From CBFDBF01 sp050293315 (GTDB taxonomy: Bacteria; Pseudomonadota; Gammaproteobacteria; Chromatiales; Chromatiaceae), in contig JBNKMS010000014.1 in the NCBI GenBank assembly GCA_050293315.1, positions 1 through 46,390 on the forward strand: DNA of 46,390 nucleotides, given 5' to 3'. A program made the translations under genes and the position numbers. A model generated the notes under the pieces. That model saw only the letters and a program-made list of their open reading frames with translations, had not been told where the DNA came from and made no database searches. Positions 25,204-33,089 of the stretch are shown in pieces; the stretch's first letter is position 1; every line of letters starts with the position of its first letter.

Positions 25204-25218
25204 TTATTCAATGAATAA
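25204..25218. promoter_or_regulatory. Inverted repeat between rnt and the TraB/GumN gene
   Basis: TTATTCA (25204-25210), one base, TGAATAA (25212-25218): a perfect 7-base inverted repeat in the A+T-rich divergent promoter region. It could be an operator shared by both genes, or chance in A+T-rich DNA. Confidence 0.3.
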
Positions 25219-25262
25219 TGCTACATTTGCAAACGGTCCCTAACCTATTCAGGATAGACAGT

Positions 25263-26147
25263 ATGAAACACGCAAACAGATATCTGCAGTTGGTGGGAGT
25301 AGTTCTTCTATGGATGCAACTACAGCCCTCGTTGGCGCAAGATATCCCCTATGGCAAGGGGATACTGTTTATGCTGGAGAAGGATGGCTCAGCGCCTAGT
25401 TATATCTTCGGGACCATCCACGCGGAGGATAAACGGGTATTGCAACTGCCACCGCCGGTGCGTAGCGCCTTCAGCGCGGCAGATACGGTGGTCCTGGAGA
25501 TGACCATGGATGAACAAACCCTCATAGCTGCCTCTGTCGCCATGCTCTATATGGATGGGCGTGATCTTCCCGGAGTCATCGGCGAGCAGCGGTATAAGCG
25601 TGTGGTCGCGGCAATGGCAGGTCGAGGAGTGCCGGAGGAGATGCTGCGACTTTATAAGCCGTGGTCGGTGGCTACCCTACTTAGTATGCCGCCGCCAAAG
25701 AGTGGTGAGTTTCTGGATATGATGCTCTATCGCAGTGCTCTGGAGAAGGGCAAAAAGGTCAAGGGGCTGGAGAGCGTTGATGAGCAACTCTCCATTTTTA
25801 ATGATCTAACGGATAGCCAGCAGATTATCATGCTGGATGATGCCCTCGACAATCTGGAGCAGCTACCATCTATCTTTAATCAACTCATGGTCGCCTATCT
25901 GGCACGTGATATGGATGCCCTGGTACGTATCAGCACGGAGTCTATGCAGCAGAGTGATTCTGAGATGGAGACGATGTTACAGCGGCGTCTGGTAGATGAG
26001 CGTAACCGACGCATGGTCGAGCGTCTGCAGCCACTACTGCAGAAGGGGTGGCTGTTTGTCGCTGTCGGGGCCCTGCATCTGCCTGGAGAGAAGGGGGTGT
26101 TGCGGCTGTTGGAGGAGATGGGATACCGCGTAACTATGGTCTACTGA
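25263..26147 (+). CDS. TraB/GumN family protein, exported
   Basis: A 294-residue protein with an N-terminal signal peptide (YLQLVGVVLLWMQLQPSLAQ, cleavage near residue 26). The TraB/GumN family motifs are present: SYIFGTIHAEDKRVL near the N-terminus, VVLEMTMDEQ, and FVAVGALHLPGEKGVL near the end, giving the two conserved His residues of the putative metal site. The family is related to Tiki-type metalloproteases, but bacterial members have no settled function. ATG at 25263 matches the signal peptide start; the frame is open 15 codons further. Divergent from rnt and followed 104 bases later by mlaA. Confidence 0.88.
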   Translation: MKHANRYLQLVGVVLLWMQLQPSLAQDIPYGKGILFMLEKDGSAPSYIFGTIHAEDKRVLQLPPPVRSAFSAADTVVLEMTMDEQTLIAASVAMLYMDGRDLPGVIGEQRYKRVVAAMAGRGVPEEMLRLYKPWSVATLLSMPPPKSGEFLDMMLYRSALEKGKKVKGLESVDEQLSIFNDLTDSQQIIMLDDALDNLEQLPSIFNQLMVAYLARDMDALVRISTESMQQSDSEMETMLQRRLVDERNRRMVERLQPLLQKGWLFVAVGALHLPGEKGVLRLLEEMGYRVTMVY

Positions 26148-26251
26148 GAAATCTATTTGGCGTGAATTAGGCCCTGAAATGGGCTACAATCGGGAGAGTG
26201 TCAGGCTGCCTGCGGCGGCATATAGACGTTTTTCAACCTGGGGGTTTGAGC

Positions 26252-26986
26252 ATGTCCAATAAGGATAATACAAGATGGGGCAGGGGGCTTCTGGTCGCTC
26301 TGGCACTGCTGATGCTGGCTGGGTGCGCATCCGTACCGAGCGATCAGCGCGATCCACGGGATCCGATAGAGCCGTTCAACCGGGCGATGTACAAGTTTAA
26401 TGATGTTTTTGATCGGGCCCTGATAAAGCCAATAGCTAAGGGTTATCGGGCAATCACTCCGGCGCCGGTAGACACCGGGATAACCAACTTTTTTGGCAAT
26501 CTGAGCGATGTCGGATCAGCCGTTAACAGCCTGTTGCAGTTCAAAATGCGCCAGGCGGCCACTGATGTAAGCCGGATATTGGTCAACTCAACGATAGGAG
26601 TGCTAGGTTTTATCGATGTTGCCAGCAAGATGAATCTGGAGAAGAGCGGTGAGGACTTCGGACAGACGCTGGGTGCCTGGGGGATGGGTCCAGGACCTTA
26701 CATCGTATGGCCACTGCTTGGGTCTAGTAGCGGTCGCGACAGCATCGGCATGGTGGGTGACTGGTTTACCGACCCGGTAAACTATGTAGAGGATGTGCCT
26801 GCGCGCAACAGCATGATCGCGCTGCGTGCCATCGATAAGCGGGCGGATCTCCTGGGGGCTGGCCGCGTGATGGAGGAGGCGGCACTGGATGAGTATGAAT
26901 TCGCCCGAGATGCCTACCTGCAGAAGCGGCAGAATGATGTCTATGATGGCAATCCTCCAGATGAGGAGTGGCAGGCAGAAGAGTAG
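26252..26986 (+). CDS. mlaA: MlaA (VacJ) outer membrane lipoprotein
   Basis: A 244-residue lipoprotein with lipobox LAGC, Cys25 being modified. The MlaA core is clear: DPIEPFNRAMYKFNDVFDRA, TGITNFFGNLSDV, then DFGQTLGAWGMGPGPYIVWPLLG and DPVNYV. MlaA forms a ring in the outer membrane, removes mislocalised phospholipids from the outer leaflet and hands them to MlaC. The other mla genes are not in the window, which is common because vacJ is often separate. ATG at 26252 gives the right signal peptide length. A very strong hairpin terminator follows. Confidence 0.94.
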   Translation: MSNKDNTRWGRGLLVALALLMLAGCASVPSDQRDPRDPIEPFNRAMYKFNDVFDRALIKPIAKGYRAITPAPVDTGITNFFGNLSDVGSAVNSLLQFKMRQAATDVSRILVNSTIGVLGFIDVASKMNLEKSGEDFGQTLGAWGMGPGPYIVWPLLGSSSGRDSIGMVGDWFTDPVNYVEDVPARNSMIALRAIDKRADLLGAGRVMEEAALDEYEFARDAYLQKRQNDVYDGNPPDEEWQAEE

Positions 26987-27013
26987 AGCAGGTACGACCA
27001 GTTCTACCTGGAC

Positions 27014-27063
27014 ACAACAGCAATAAAAAATGGTGGGCGACCACCATTTTTTATTGCTGTTGT
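27014..27063. terminator. Bidirectional terminator between mlaA and rpiA
   Basis: A perfect 23-base inverted repeat (arms 27014-27036 and 27041-27063) with a GCGA loop. An A run in the left arm and a T run in the right arm let it act as a rho-independent terminator for both the plus-strand mlaA and the minus-strand rpiA transcript. Confidence 0.9.
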
Positions 27064-27085
27064 CTTCCTTTTGGGTGTTTTTACC

Positions 27086-27742
27086 TCAGGCGCTGACGGT
27101 TTTTGCCCCATCTGCGGTACCCAGGATCAGCAGATCAGCTGGTCTCTGCGCAAACAGCCCAACGGTTACTACTCCGGTGATGTTGTTGATCCGTTGCTCC
27201 ATGCTTATCGGTTGCATAATCTCCAGATTGTGGACATCAAGAATAATGTTGCCATTATCTGTGATAAAGCCGTCACGCCACACCGGGGTCCCCCCTAGCC
27301 GGACTAACTCCCGTGCCACCATGCTGCGTGCCATAGGGATTACCTCTACCGGCAGGGGGAAGCTACCAAGCATCTTTACCAGCTTGCTCTCATCGGCAAT
27401 GCAGATGAACTTCCTGCTGGCGGCGGCGATGATCTTCTCTCTGGTCAAGGCGCCACCCCCCCCTTTGATCAATTCAAGCTGATGATTGGATTCATCTGCG
27501 CCATCCACGTAGATATCCAATTCATCAGTGGCATTTAGATCGAACACCTCTATACCGTGGGACTTTAACCTCTCGGTAGAGGCCTCAGAGCTGGAGACGG
27601 CCCCATCAATGCGGTGCTTTATTGTGGCCAGCAGATCGATAAAGTGGTTGACCGTGGAGCCGGTGCCAACACCGATGATGCCACTCTCCACGTACTCTAG
27701 CGCCGCCTCTGCCGCCATTTTTTTCATATCATCCTGGTTCAT
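27086..27742 (-). CDS. rpiA: Ribose-5-phosphate isomerase A
   Basis: A 218-residue cytoplasmic enzyme interconverting ribose 5-phosphate and ribulose 5-phosphate. Motifs are GVGTGSTVNHFIDLL (phosphate loop), DIYVDGADESN (Asp-Gly-Ala-Asp) and LIKGGGGALTREKI with the catalytic Glu/Lys region. Length is that of the family. ATG at 27742 follows GGAGAGATAG on the coding strand. It converges with mlaA on the strong shared terminator, and a perfect 16-base palindrome lies about 60 bases upstream. Confidence 0.96.
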   Translation of the reverse strand: MNQDDMKKMAAEAALEYVESGIIGVGTGSTVNHFIDLLATIKHRIDGAVSSSEASTERLKSHGIEVFDLNATDELDIYVDGADESNHQLELIKGGGGALTREKIIAAASRKFICIADESKLVKMLGSFPLPVEVIPMARSMVARELVRLGGTPVWRDGFITDNGNIILDVHNLEIMQPISMEQRINNITGVVTVGLFAQRPADLLILGTADGAKTVSA

Positions 27743-27799
27743 CTATCTCTCCAGCTACTCGAAGGATTGTGCCCTGTCGCAGCCGCATCTATCGCGGCT

Positions 27800-27815
27800 G
27801 TTGTATTAATACAAC
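27800..27815. promoter_or_regulatory. Perfect palindrome upstream of rpiA
   Basis: GTTGTATTAATACAAC is a perfect 16-base palindrome in the 139-base gap between rpiA and the lysine-rich protein gene, next to a second hairpin (AGCCGC 27781-27786 / GCGGCT 27794-27799). It has the form of a dimeric repressor site; the regulator is unknown. Confidence 0.4.
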
Positions 27816-27825
27816 TCCCAGACGC

Positions 27826-27848
27826 AAAAAGGCCCGCTATTGCGGGCC
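27826..27848 (-). terminator. Terminator of the lysine-rich protein gene
   Basis: GGCCCGC (27831-27837), loop TATT, GCGGGCC (27842-27848). On the minus strand the stem is followed by a five-T run (27830-27826), making a good rho-independent terminator 34 bases after the stop codon. Confidence 0.85.
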
Positions 27849-27881
27849 TTTCTGTTACTGCTTCACAGAGTTGAATCGCAG

Positions 27882-28370
27882 TTACCGCTTTTTGCGAGGT
27901 GTAACCTTGCGCGGCCTGAGGGTGCGTTTCTTGGCTACCTTCTTCTTCTTAGCCACTCTCTTCTTCTTGGTCGCCTTCTTTTTGGTGACCTTTTTCTTGG
28001 CTACCTTTTTCTTGGCAACCCGTTTTTTCTTGGCTACCTTCTTCTTTTTGGCCACTCTTTTCTTCTTAGCGACCCGTTTTTTCTTGGCTACCTTCTTCTT
28101 TTTAGCCACTCTTTTCTTTTTAGCGACCCGTTTTTTCTTGGCTACTCTCTTCTTTTTGGCCACTCTCTTCTTCTTGACGACCCGTTTTTTCTTAGCCACT
28201 CTCTTCTTCTTGGCTACCTTCTTCTTAGCCACGCGTTTCTTGGCTACTTTCTTTTTGGCCACCTTTTTCTTGGCCACTCTCTTCTTAGCTACCTTTTTCC
28301 TGGCCGTGGTCTTCTTGGCAGTAGCTTTACGTTTGGTTGTGCGTTTCTTAGCGGCTCTCTTAATGGCCAT
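27882..28370 (-). CDS. Lysine-rich histone-H1-like repeat protein (AlgP/HctB-like)
   Basis: A 162-residue, extremely basic protein made almost only of Lys, Arg, Ala, Val and Thr. The start (MAIKRAAKKRTTKRKATAKK) leads into about 17 tandem units of VAKKK or RVAKKKR, six or seven residues long, and a tail with TLRPRKVTPRKKR. Composition resembles the C-terminal domain of histone H1 and bacterial AlgP or Hc2-like proteins, which bind DNA non-specifically; a nucleoid or nucleic-acid-binding role is inferred. GGAGGGAGAACA precedes the ATG at 28370 and a strong terminator follows, so it is a single-gene unit that is probably well expressed. The antisense strand is also fully open because of the repeat codons, but that is an artefact. 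Confidence 0.85.
   Translation of the reverse strand: MAIKRAAKKRTTKRKATAKKTTARKKVAKKRVAKKKVAKKKVAKKRVAKKKVAKKKRVAKKKRVVKKKRVAKKKRVAKKKRVAKKKRVAKKKKVAKKKRVAKKKRVAKKKKVAKKKRVAKKKVAKKKVTKKKATKKKRVAKKKKVAKKRTLRPRKVTPRKKR
27930..28290. repeat. Tandem DNA repeat coding for the VAKKK(R) units
   Basis: An imperfect 18-21-base tandem array of Lys/Val/Ala codons. The plus strand reads as runs of CTTCTT and TTGGC(T/C)AC. Synonymous third-base changes break exact identity, but long near-identical stretches remain that could expand or contract by slippage between strains. Confidence 0.7.
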
Positions 28371-28513
28371 TGTTCTCCCTCCAGAACTTTGTTGGCGAAA
28401 TTCAGTTACGAGTATAATAAAGTTTTCTAAAAAAGCTAGTTAATTACACACTCAATTTACACATACAATGCTAAATCTATACCTGTTTATATATTAATTC
28501 AATCAAATTGCAA

Positions 28514-29125
28514 TCATTTTTTTTTGTAGTAGTAGAACTCTTTCTCAGTTACTACTCCATCCATCGGTATATCCCAGCGATTATTTTGTAACGATTTTAT
28601 ATTTTGTAGTTCATGCGCAAGGCCGATTAGTTTTGGTTTGCGCCATTTCTTGCGTAACTTGAGATAGGATAGCGTGTGGTCGTAAAAGCCGCCCCCCATC
28701 CCCAGGCGATTGCCATTTTCGTCAAAAGCGACCAGTGGCAGAAGTATCAGATCCAGTGCCCATGGAGGGACTACTCTATGCCCGTGCGGGTTTGGTTCAT
28801 TTATGCCGAAACGGTTGGGTTGTAACCGTTCGTCACTACGCAGTTCTGAGAACCAGAGGCCATGCTGAAAACGTGGTCGGAGTACCGGCAGGTAGCATTT
28901 TTTCTTATGGCTATTGGCTGCCGCAGTGAGCGGATGCGGGTCTATTTCACCATCGTTTTGCTGATAGATTGCTATCCGGTTGCTGTTGCGATATAGGGTG
29001 GAGTTACACAGTATGGTGGTCATTGCTCTACTGTGCCGGCACTGCTCCAGTAGCGTGAGTGCGCGCCGTTTAGCGCGAATCTCTCTGCGTAGTTTTACTC
29101 GGTTGTGCAACGTATGGGGGCTCAT
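28514..29125 (-). CDS. fau: 5-formyltetrahydrofolate cyclo-ligase family protein
   Basis: A 203-residue protein of the 5-FCL/YgfA family, which converts 5-formyl-THF to 5,10-methenyl-THF with ATP and influences persister physiology in E. coli. Motifs are the N-terminal basic helix KLRREIRAKRRALTLLEQ, the region IAIYQQNDGEIDPHPL, and the signature LPLVAFDENGNRLGMGGGFYDHTL. ATG at 29125 lies 18 bases after the 3' end of 6S RNA; a longer frame to 29230 would run into that RNA and is rejected. No clear ribosome-binding site is visible. Co-transcription with ssrS is the arrangement known from other gammaproteobacteria. Confidence 0.9.
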   Translation of the reverse strand: MSPHTLHNRVKLRREIRAKRRALTLLEQCRHSRAMTTILCNSTLYRNSNRIAIYQQNDGEIDPHPLTAAANSHKKKCYLPVLRPRFQHGLWFSELRSDERLQPNRFGINEPNPHGHRVVPPWALDLILLPLVAFDENGNRLGMGGGFYDHTLSYLKLRKKWRKPKLIGLAHELQNIKSLQNNRWDIPMDGVVTEKEFYYYKKK

Positions 29126-29142
29126 GAGATTGGAGATAGAAT

Positions 29143-29329
29143 GGACATCCCCCGCATGCGCCGTAGCCAACCTTTGTTCTTGAACCGGAGGATTCAAGTG
29201 GGGACAACAGCCATGCTTTAGGCTTCCCACACAGTGTGGGCGTGCTCACCGCACCGGCGTTATGTTCCCTGGGTATAAATTAGGCTCAAGAAAATACCCG
29301 ATCTGCTTACGTACACCGCAGGGGATGTA
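29143..29329 (-). ncRNA. ssrS: 6S RNA
   Basis: Lies on the minus strand between zapA and fau, the classical ssrS position. The ends can pair: ACATCCCC near the 5' end with GGGGATGT near the 3' end (both are within the stated span). The internal segment reading GGTGAGCACGCCC, the GAAGCCTAAAGC segment and the 3' part with TTGAATCC/GGTTCAAG resemble the E. coli 6S RNA body. Length is about 187 bases against 184 in E. coli. It mimics an open promoter and sequesters sigma-70 RNA polymerase in stationary phase. Exact ends are estimated from the promoter and the closing stem. Confidence 0.85.
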
Positions 29330-29334
29330 TCTAA

Positions 29335-29363
29335 ATTATAGCTCTAATTCGCGCAGATTTTAA
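29335..29363 (-). promoter_or_regulatory. Promoter of 6S RNA
   Basis: On the minus strand a perfect TATAAT (29340-29335) lies 17 bases after a weak -35 TTAAAA (29363-29358). Transcription would begin at about 29329, matching the 5' end of the closing stem. Confidence 0.65.
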
Positions 29364-29434
29364 ACGTTACGCAATCGATTAGTTAAATCAACAATTTACT
29401 ATGTAATATTGTCAATACACTGGAGGTTATATGG

Positions 29435-29734
29435 CTAGAATTTATCGAGAGCGCTGTCTATTTTTTGCTGAATGCTCTGCAGGCGTTGATTTAGCTGTTC
29501 GTTGCCTGAGGCGCTTTGAGACTGCTGTAGTAGCAGTTCATGCGCCAGGTTAAGAGCCGCCATTACAGCTATCCGGTCGGTACCGATGACTTTCCCGCTG
29601 TCGCGGATTTCGCGCATTTTTCGGTCGAGAAACTGTGACGTCTGGAGTAGTGTCTCCCGCTCATCCTCAGCGCACGCAATGCGGTACTCCTTATCCAGGA
29701 TGATTACGCTGACCGGGATATCGTTTTTATTCAT
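29435..29734 (-). CDS. zapA: Cell division protein ZapA
   Basis: A 99-residue Z-ring-associated protein that bundles FtsZ. The N-terminal domain (VSVIILDKEYRIACAEDERETLL) and the C-terminal coiled coil (RIAVMAALNLAHELLLQQSQ through LQSIQQKIDSALDKF) match ZapA. The start at 29734 lies 2 bases after the stop of the upstream small coiled-coil gene, so they form one operon, followed by ssrS and fau. Confidence 0.93.
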   Translation of the reverse strand: MNKNDIPVSVIILDKEYRIACAEDERETLLQTSQFLDRKMREIRDSGKVIGTDRIAVMAALNLAHELLLQQSQSASGNEQLNQRLQSIQQKIDSALDKF

Positions 29735-29736
29735 GC

Positions 29737-29940
29737 TCAGGTTTCCAGTGATTTAAGGCGGGTGATCATGGCCTCCACCTTCTTTTTGGCCAGCTCCGTC
29801 TTTTCAATCAGTTCAGCACGCTCGCCCACCAGGCTCTCCTGTGATACTCGTAGCGCCTGATTTTCATCCTTAAGCAGGTCGCAGGTACGTATTAGGCTCT
29901 CAACCCGCTCTTCCAGTATCTTTAGATCTACTTCAGTCAT
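29737..29940 (-). CDS. TIGR02449 family small coiled-coil protein (ZapB-like)
   Basis: A 67-residue protein that is one continuous coiled coil (EERVESLIRTCDLLKDENQAL, then RAELIEKTELAKKKVEAMI). It belongs to the small family always found directly before zapA in many gammaproteobacteria and is often described as ZapB-like. A role in Z-ring organisation is inferred from size, coil and position. Stop and zapA start are 2 bases apart. It is divergent from ygfB across 171 bases. Confidence 0.85.
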   Translation of the reverse strand: MTEVDLKILEERVESLIRTCDLLKDENQALRVSQESLVGERAELIEKTELAKKKVEAMITRLKSLET

Positions 29941-30111
29941 GGTTGCAGCCCCCCCTACAATCTCCGCTGATCGTGGATTCCATTAAACCAATATAGAGCG
30001 CGCCTGCTGGCTGGTCAACGGGTAATACCAAGAGAGTTTCATGCTGTAGACGTCATGCTATCATCTACCTCGACAGTAAATTACAACCAGAGAGTGACAG
30101 GCGGGGCATAA

Positions 30112-30675
30112 ATGGGGGCGCAGATAGATTACGAACAGCTTTCTCAGCAACTGTCTGCAGCGCATGTGGAGTTTAGCGGTGCAGAGGTTCATGGGCTTTT
30201 TTGCGGGCTGCTTTGCGGCGGTAGTGAGGATGCAGTCAGCCAATTGCATGCCGAGCTGTTTCGATCCGGCAGTGAGGGAGACGCTGCAGTACGTGACTGT
30301 TGTGATTCCATGGATCTACTGTTTTCTGAGACTCAGAGCACACTTGAGGGAGGCGCCTTGGGATATACGCTATTTCTGCCTGACGATGAGAGGCCGCTGC
30401 CTCAGCGGGCACGGGCGTTGTGTGATTGGTGTCAGGGCTTTCTATATGGTGTGGGGATGGTCGGTGTTGTAGACGAGGGAGAGTTGTCGTCCGAGGCTAG
30501 AGAGGCGCTACATGATCTTACCGAGATCACCAGGATGGATCTGAATGATATGGGGGAAGATGAAGCGGAGGAGGACTTCTTGCTTGAGGTGACAGAGTAT
30601 GTCTGGGTGGCCGCATCCATTATTCGTGAAGAGCTGCTCGCAGCTAATACCGACACAGAGGGATCTGTATGTTAG
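30112..30675 (+). CDS. ygfB: YgfB/UPF0149 family protein
   Basis: A 187-residue acidic, helical protein of UPF0149 (YgfB/YecA). Conserved features are the N-terminal helix with EVHGLFCGLLCGG, the middle LFLPDDERPLPQRARALCDWCQGFLYGVG, and the acidic C-terminal part ending EYVWVAASIIREEL. Function is not settled; in Pseudomonas aeruginosa a homologue affects ampDh3 expression. Its stop overlaps the pepP start by 7 bases, the conserved ygfB-pepP pairing. Confidence 0.92.
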   Translation: MGAQIDYEQLSQQLSAAHVEFSGAEVHGLFCGLLCGGSEDAVSQLHAELFRSGSEGDAAVRDCCDSMDLLFSETQSTLEGGALGYTLFLPDDERPLPQRARALCDWCQGFLYGVGMVGVVDEGELSSEAREALHDLTEITRMDLNDMGEDEAEEDFLLEVTEYVWVAASIIREELLAANTDTEGSVC

Positions 30676-31982
30676 CCAGTGAGTTTAAGAAACGGCGCAG
30701 ACAGTTGATGCGCATGATGGGGCCAAACAGTATCGCTATTTTACCAGCTGCCCCTGTGGTAAAGCGTAACCGTGATGTGGAACATCACTACCGTCCCGAT
30801 AGTGACTTCTACTACCTGACCGGTTTTCCTGAACCGGAGGCGGTGGCGGTCCTGATTCCGGGACGGGAACATGGAGAGTATGTACTGTTTTGTCGCGAGC
30901 GGGATGCAGAGAGGGAGCGCTGGGACGGAGAGCGTGCTGGTCAGGAGGGGGTGGTGGAGGAGTATGGTGCTGACGACTCCTTTCCAATCGGTGACATGGA
31001 CGAGATATTGCCGCGCATGCTGGAGCAGAGCAGCAGGGTCTTTCACGCCTTGGGCTGTAATCTGGAGTTAGATAAGCACATCTCGGAGTGGATTAGTGTG
31101 ATTCGCAGTCAATCCCGGGCACAAGGACCATTGGAGTTTCTTGCTCTGGATCACTATCTGCATGATATGCGCCTGTATAAGAGTCGTCATGAGATCAAGG
31201 CGATGCGCACTGCAGCCAAGATATCTGCCCAGGCCCATAAAAGGGTTATGCAGGTCTGCCGTGTCGGCATGTTGGAATATCAGCTGGAGGCGGAGTTCAT
31301 ACATGAGTGTATCTACAAAGGGGCGCGTTTTCAGGCCTATCCACCCATCCTTGGTAGTGGTAGGAATGGTACTGTTCTGCACTACATGGAGAACAGCGGG
31401 GAGTTAAAGCAGGGGGACCTGTTGCTTATAGACGCCGGTTGCGAATACGATTATTACGCCTCGGATATTACCCGCACTATCCCGATCAGTGGCCGCTTTA
31501 GCAAGCCGCAGCGGCAGCTCTATGAGTTGGTGTTAAAGGCACAGGAGGCGGCCATTGCTCAGGTTGTCCCCGGTAACCACTGGAATGATCCGCATGATGC
31601 GGCGGTAAAGGTGATTACCAAGGGTCTGGTTGAGCTGGGTATTCTGAAGGGTAGGGTTTCCACCCTGATCAAGAGTGAGGCCTACAAAAAGTTTTATATG
31701 CACCGTACCGGTCACTGGCTGGGTATGGATGTACACGATGTGGGTGACTATAAAATAGATGGCAGTTGGCGGCTGCTTGAGCCGGGCATGACCCTGACAA
31801 TTGAGCCCGGTATTTACATTCCGGCCAAGAGCAGGGGAGTGGCCAAGAAGTGGTGGGATATAGGTATTCGCATTGAGGATGATGTGGTGGTTACCAAGAC
31901 AGGGCGGGATATTTTGAGCAAGGATGCCCCCAAGTCGGTAGAGGAGATTGAGTCGCTGATGGGCTCACTAAAATTTATTTAA
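30669..31982 (+). CDS. pepP: Xaa-Pro aminopeptidase
   Basis: A 437-residue M24-family aminopeptidase P that removes an N-terminal residue preceding proline. The N-terminal domain (FKKRRRQLMRMMGPNSIAIL, then RPDSDFYYLTGFPEP) and the pita-bread catalytic domain are complete. Metal ligands fall in LLIDAGCEYDYYASDITRTIP (two Asp), HRTGHWLGMDVHD (His), LTIEPGIYIP (Glu) and IGIRIEDDVVVT (Glu). In E. coli pepP is followed by ubiH and visC; here gcvT follows after 11 bases. Confidence 0.95.
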   Translation: MLASEFKKRRRQLMRMMGPNSIAILPAAPVVKRNRDVEHHYRPDSDFYYLTGFPEPEAVAVLIPGREHGEYVLFCRERDAERERWDGERAGQEGVVEEYGADDSFPIGDMDEILPRMLEQSSRVFHALGCNLELDKHISEWISVIRSQSRAQGPLEFLALDHYLHDMRLYKSRHEIKAMRTAAKISAQAHKRVMQVCRVGMLEYQLEAEFIHECIYKGARFQAYPPILGSGRNGTVLHYMENSGELKQGDLLLIDAGCEYDYYASDITRTIPISGRFSKPQRQLYELVLKAQEAAIAQVVPGNHWNDPHDAAVKVITKGLVELGILKGRVSTLIKSEAYKKFYMHRTGHWLGMDVHDVGDYKIDGSWRLLEPGMTLTIEPGIYIPAKSRGVAKKWWDIGIRIEDDVVVTKTGRDILSKDAPKSVEEIESLMGSLKFI

Positions 31983-31993
31983 AGGTACTATCT

Positions 31994-33079
31994 ATGAGTC
32001 TACAGACAGCTCTGTTTGATCTACACCAGGAGGCGGGTGCCAATATGGTCACCTTTGCCGGTTGGGAGATGCCGTTGCATTATGGTTCCCAGCTTGAGGA
32101 GCATCACCAGGTGCGCACCGCTGCCGGCATGTTTGATGTATCACATATGCTGACAATCGATATAAGTGGTGAACGTAGCCAGGAGTTTTTACGTGTTCTG
32201 CTGGCGAACGATGTTGCCAAATTGCAGCAGGTGGGCGCAGCACTGTATAGCTGTATGCTGAATCCACAGGGTGGAGTGATGGATGACCTTATCGTCTATC
32301 TGCGTGCCGAGGCCAGCTATCGTCTGGTGGTGAACGCAGGGACCGCTACCAAGGATTTGGCCTGGATTGAGCAGCAGGCGGTGGCTTACGACTGCAGCGT
32401 GCTGCCACGGCGTGATCTGGCCATGATTGCGGTGCAGGGGCCGGATGCGCTGAAGTTGACTGTTCCCCATCTGCCAGGGTCTCTGCAGAGTATTGTTGCC
32501 GAGATGCAGCCCTTCAACGCGGCAGAGGCAGATGGGTGGTTTGTTGCACGTACCGGATACACCGGCGAGGATGGTCTGGAGGTCATGCTGCCGGCAGCAG
32601 AGGCGACCGGGTTGTGGCAAACACTGCTTAATTCAGGAGTGGCTCCCTGTGGCCTGGGTGCGCGTGATACCCTACGGCTGGAGGCGGGTATGAACCTATA
32701 CGGTTCTGATATGGATGAGGGGATATCGCCGCTGGAGGCTGGATTAGGCTGGACTATTGCCTGGGAACCAGAGGGAAGAGAGTTTATTGGTCGCCAGCCA
32801 CTTGAGCTACAGCGAGATAGAGACGACAATCAACACTTTGTCGGACTGGTACTGCAGGAGAGGGGTGTGTTACGTGATCACCTGAAGCTGTTTCAGGGGG
32901 ATCGCGAGGTGGGCGAAATCACCTCCGGTGGGTATGCCCCCACCCTGGGTAAATCTATCGCCCTGGCACGGATAAGGACCGATGAAGGGGATGAATATGA
33001 AGTAGAACTGCGTGGCAAACGGTTGCCTGTACTGGTAGTGCAGCCGCCGTTTGTGCGTAATGGTCAATCCAGGATATGA
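31994..33079 (+). CDS. gcvT: Glycine cleavage system T protein (aminomethyltransferase)
   Basis: A 361-residue T protein that transfers the methylene group from the aminomethyl-lipoyl H protein to tetrahydrofolate, releasing ammonia. Motifs are FAGWEMPLHYGSQLEEHHQV at the N-terminus, DVSHM, YTGEDGLEVMLP, LGARDTLRLEAGMNLYGSDMD and the C-terminal TSGGYAPTLGKSIALA. It begins a glycine cleavage gene run (gcvT-gcvH-gcvPA-tpx-gcvPB). There is no space for a glycine riboswitch before it, only 11 bases after pepP, so it may share the pepP transcript. Confidence 0.96.
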   Translation: MSLQTALFDLHQEAGANMVTFAGWEMPLHYGSQLEEHHQVRTAAGMFDVSHMLTIDISGERSQEFLRVLLANDVAKLQQVGAALYSCMLNPQGGVMDDLIVYLRAEASYRLVVNAGTATKDLAWIEQQAVAYDCSVLPRRDLAMIAVQGPDALKLTVPHLPGSLQSIVAEMQPFNAAEADGWFVARTGYTGEDGLEVMLPAAEATGLWQTLLNSGVAPCGLGARDTLRLEAGMNLYGSDMDEGISPLEAGLGWTIAWEPEGREFIGRQPLELQRDRDDNQHFVGLVLQERGVLRDHLKLFQGDREVGEITSGGYAPTLGKSIALARIRTDEGDEYEVELRGKRLPVLVVQPPFVRNGQSRI

Positions 33080-33089
33080 GAGAGATAAA

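Noticed and set aside
27769..28443. Long plus-strand open frame rich in Phe, Leu and Ala opposite the lysine-rich gene
   Set aside because: It is the mirror of the Lys-codon repeats; the minus strand has the ribosome-binding site, terminator and a sensible H1-like composition.
29431..29553. 40-codon plus-strand frame with a perfect GGAGG before its ATG
   Set aside because: It lies entirely antisense to the 3' end of zapA, has no recognisable protein character, and the ribosome-binding match is probably chance.
31983..31993. Glycine riboswitch before gcvT
   Set aside because: Only 11 bases separate pepP and gcvT, and no glycine aptamer-like sequence is visible within the nearby gene ends.
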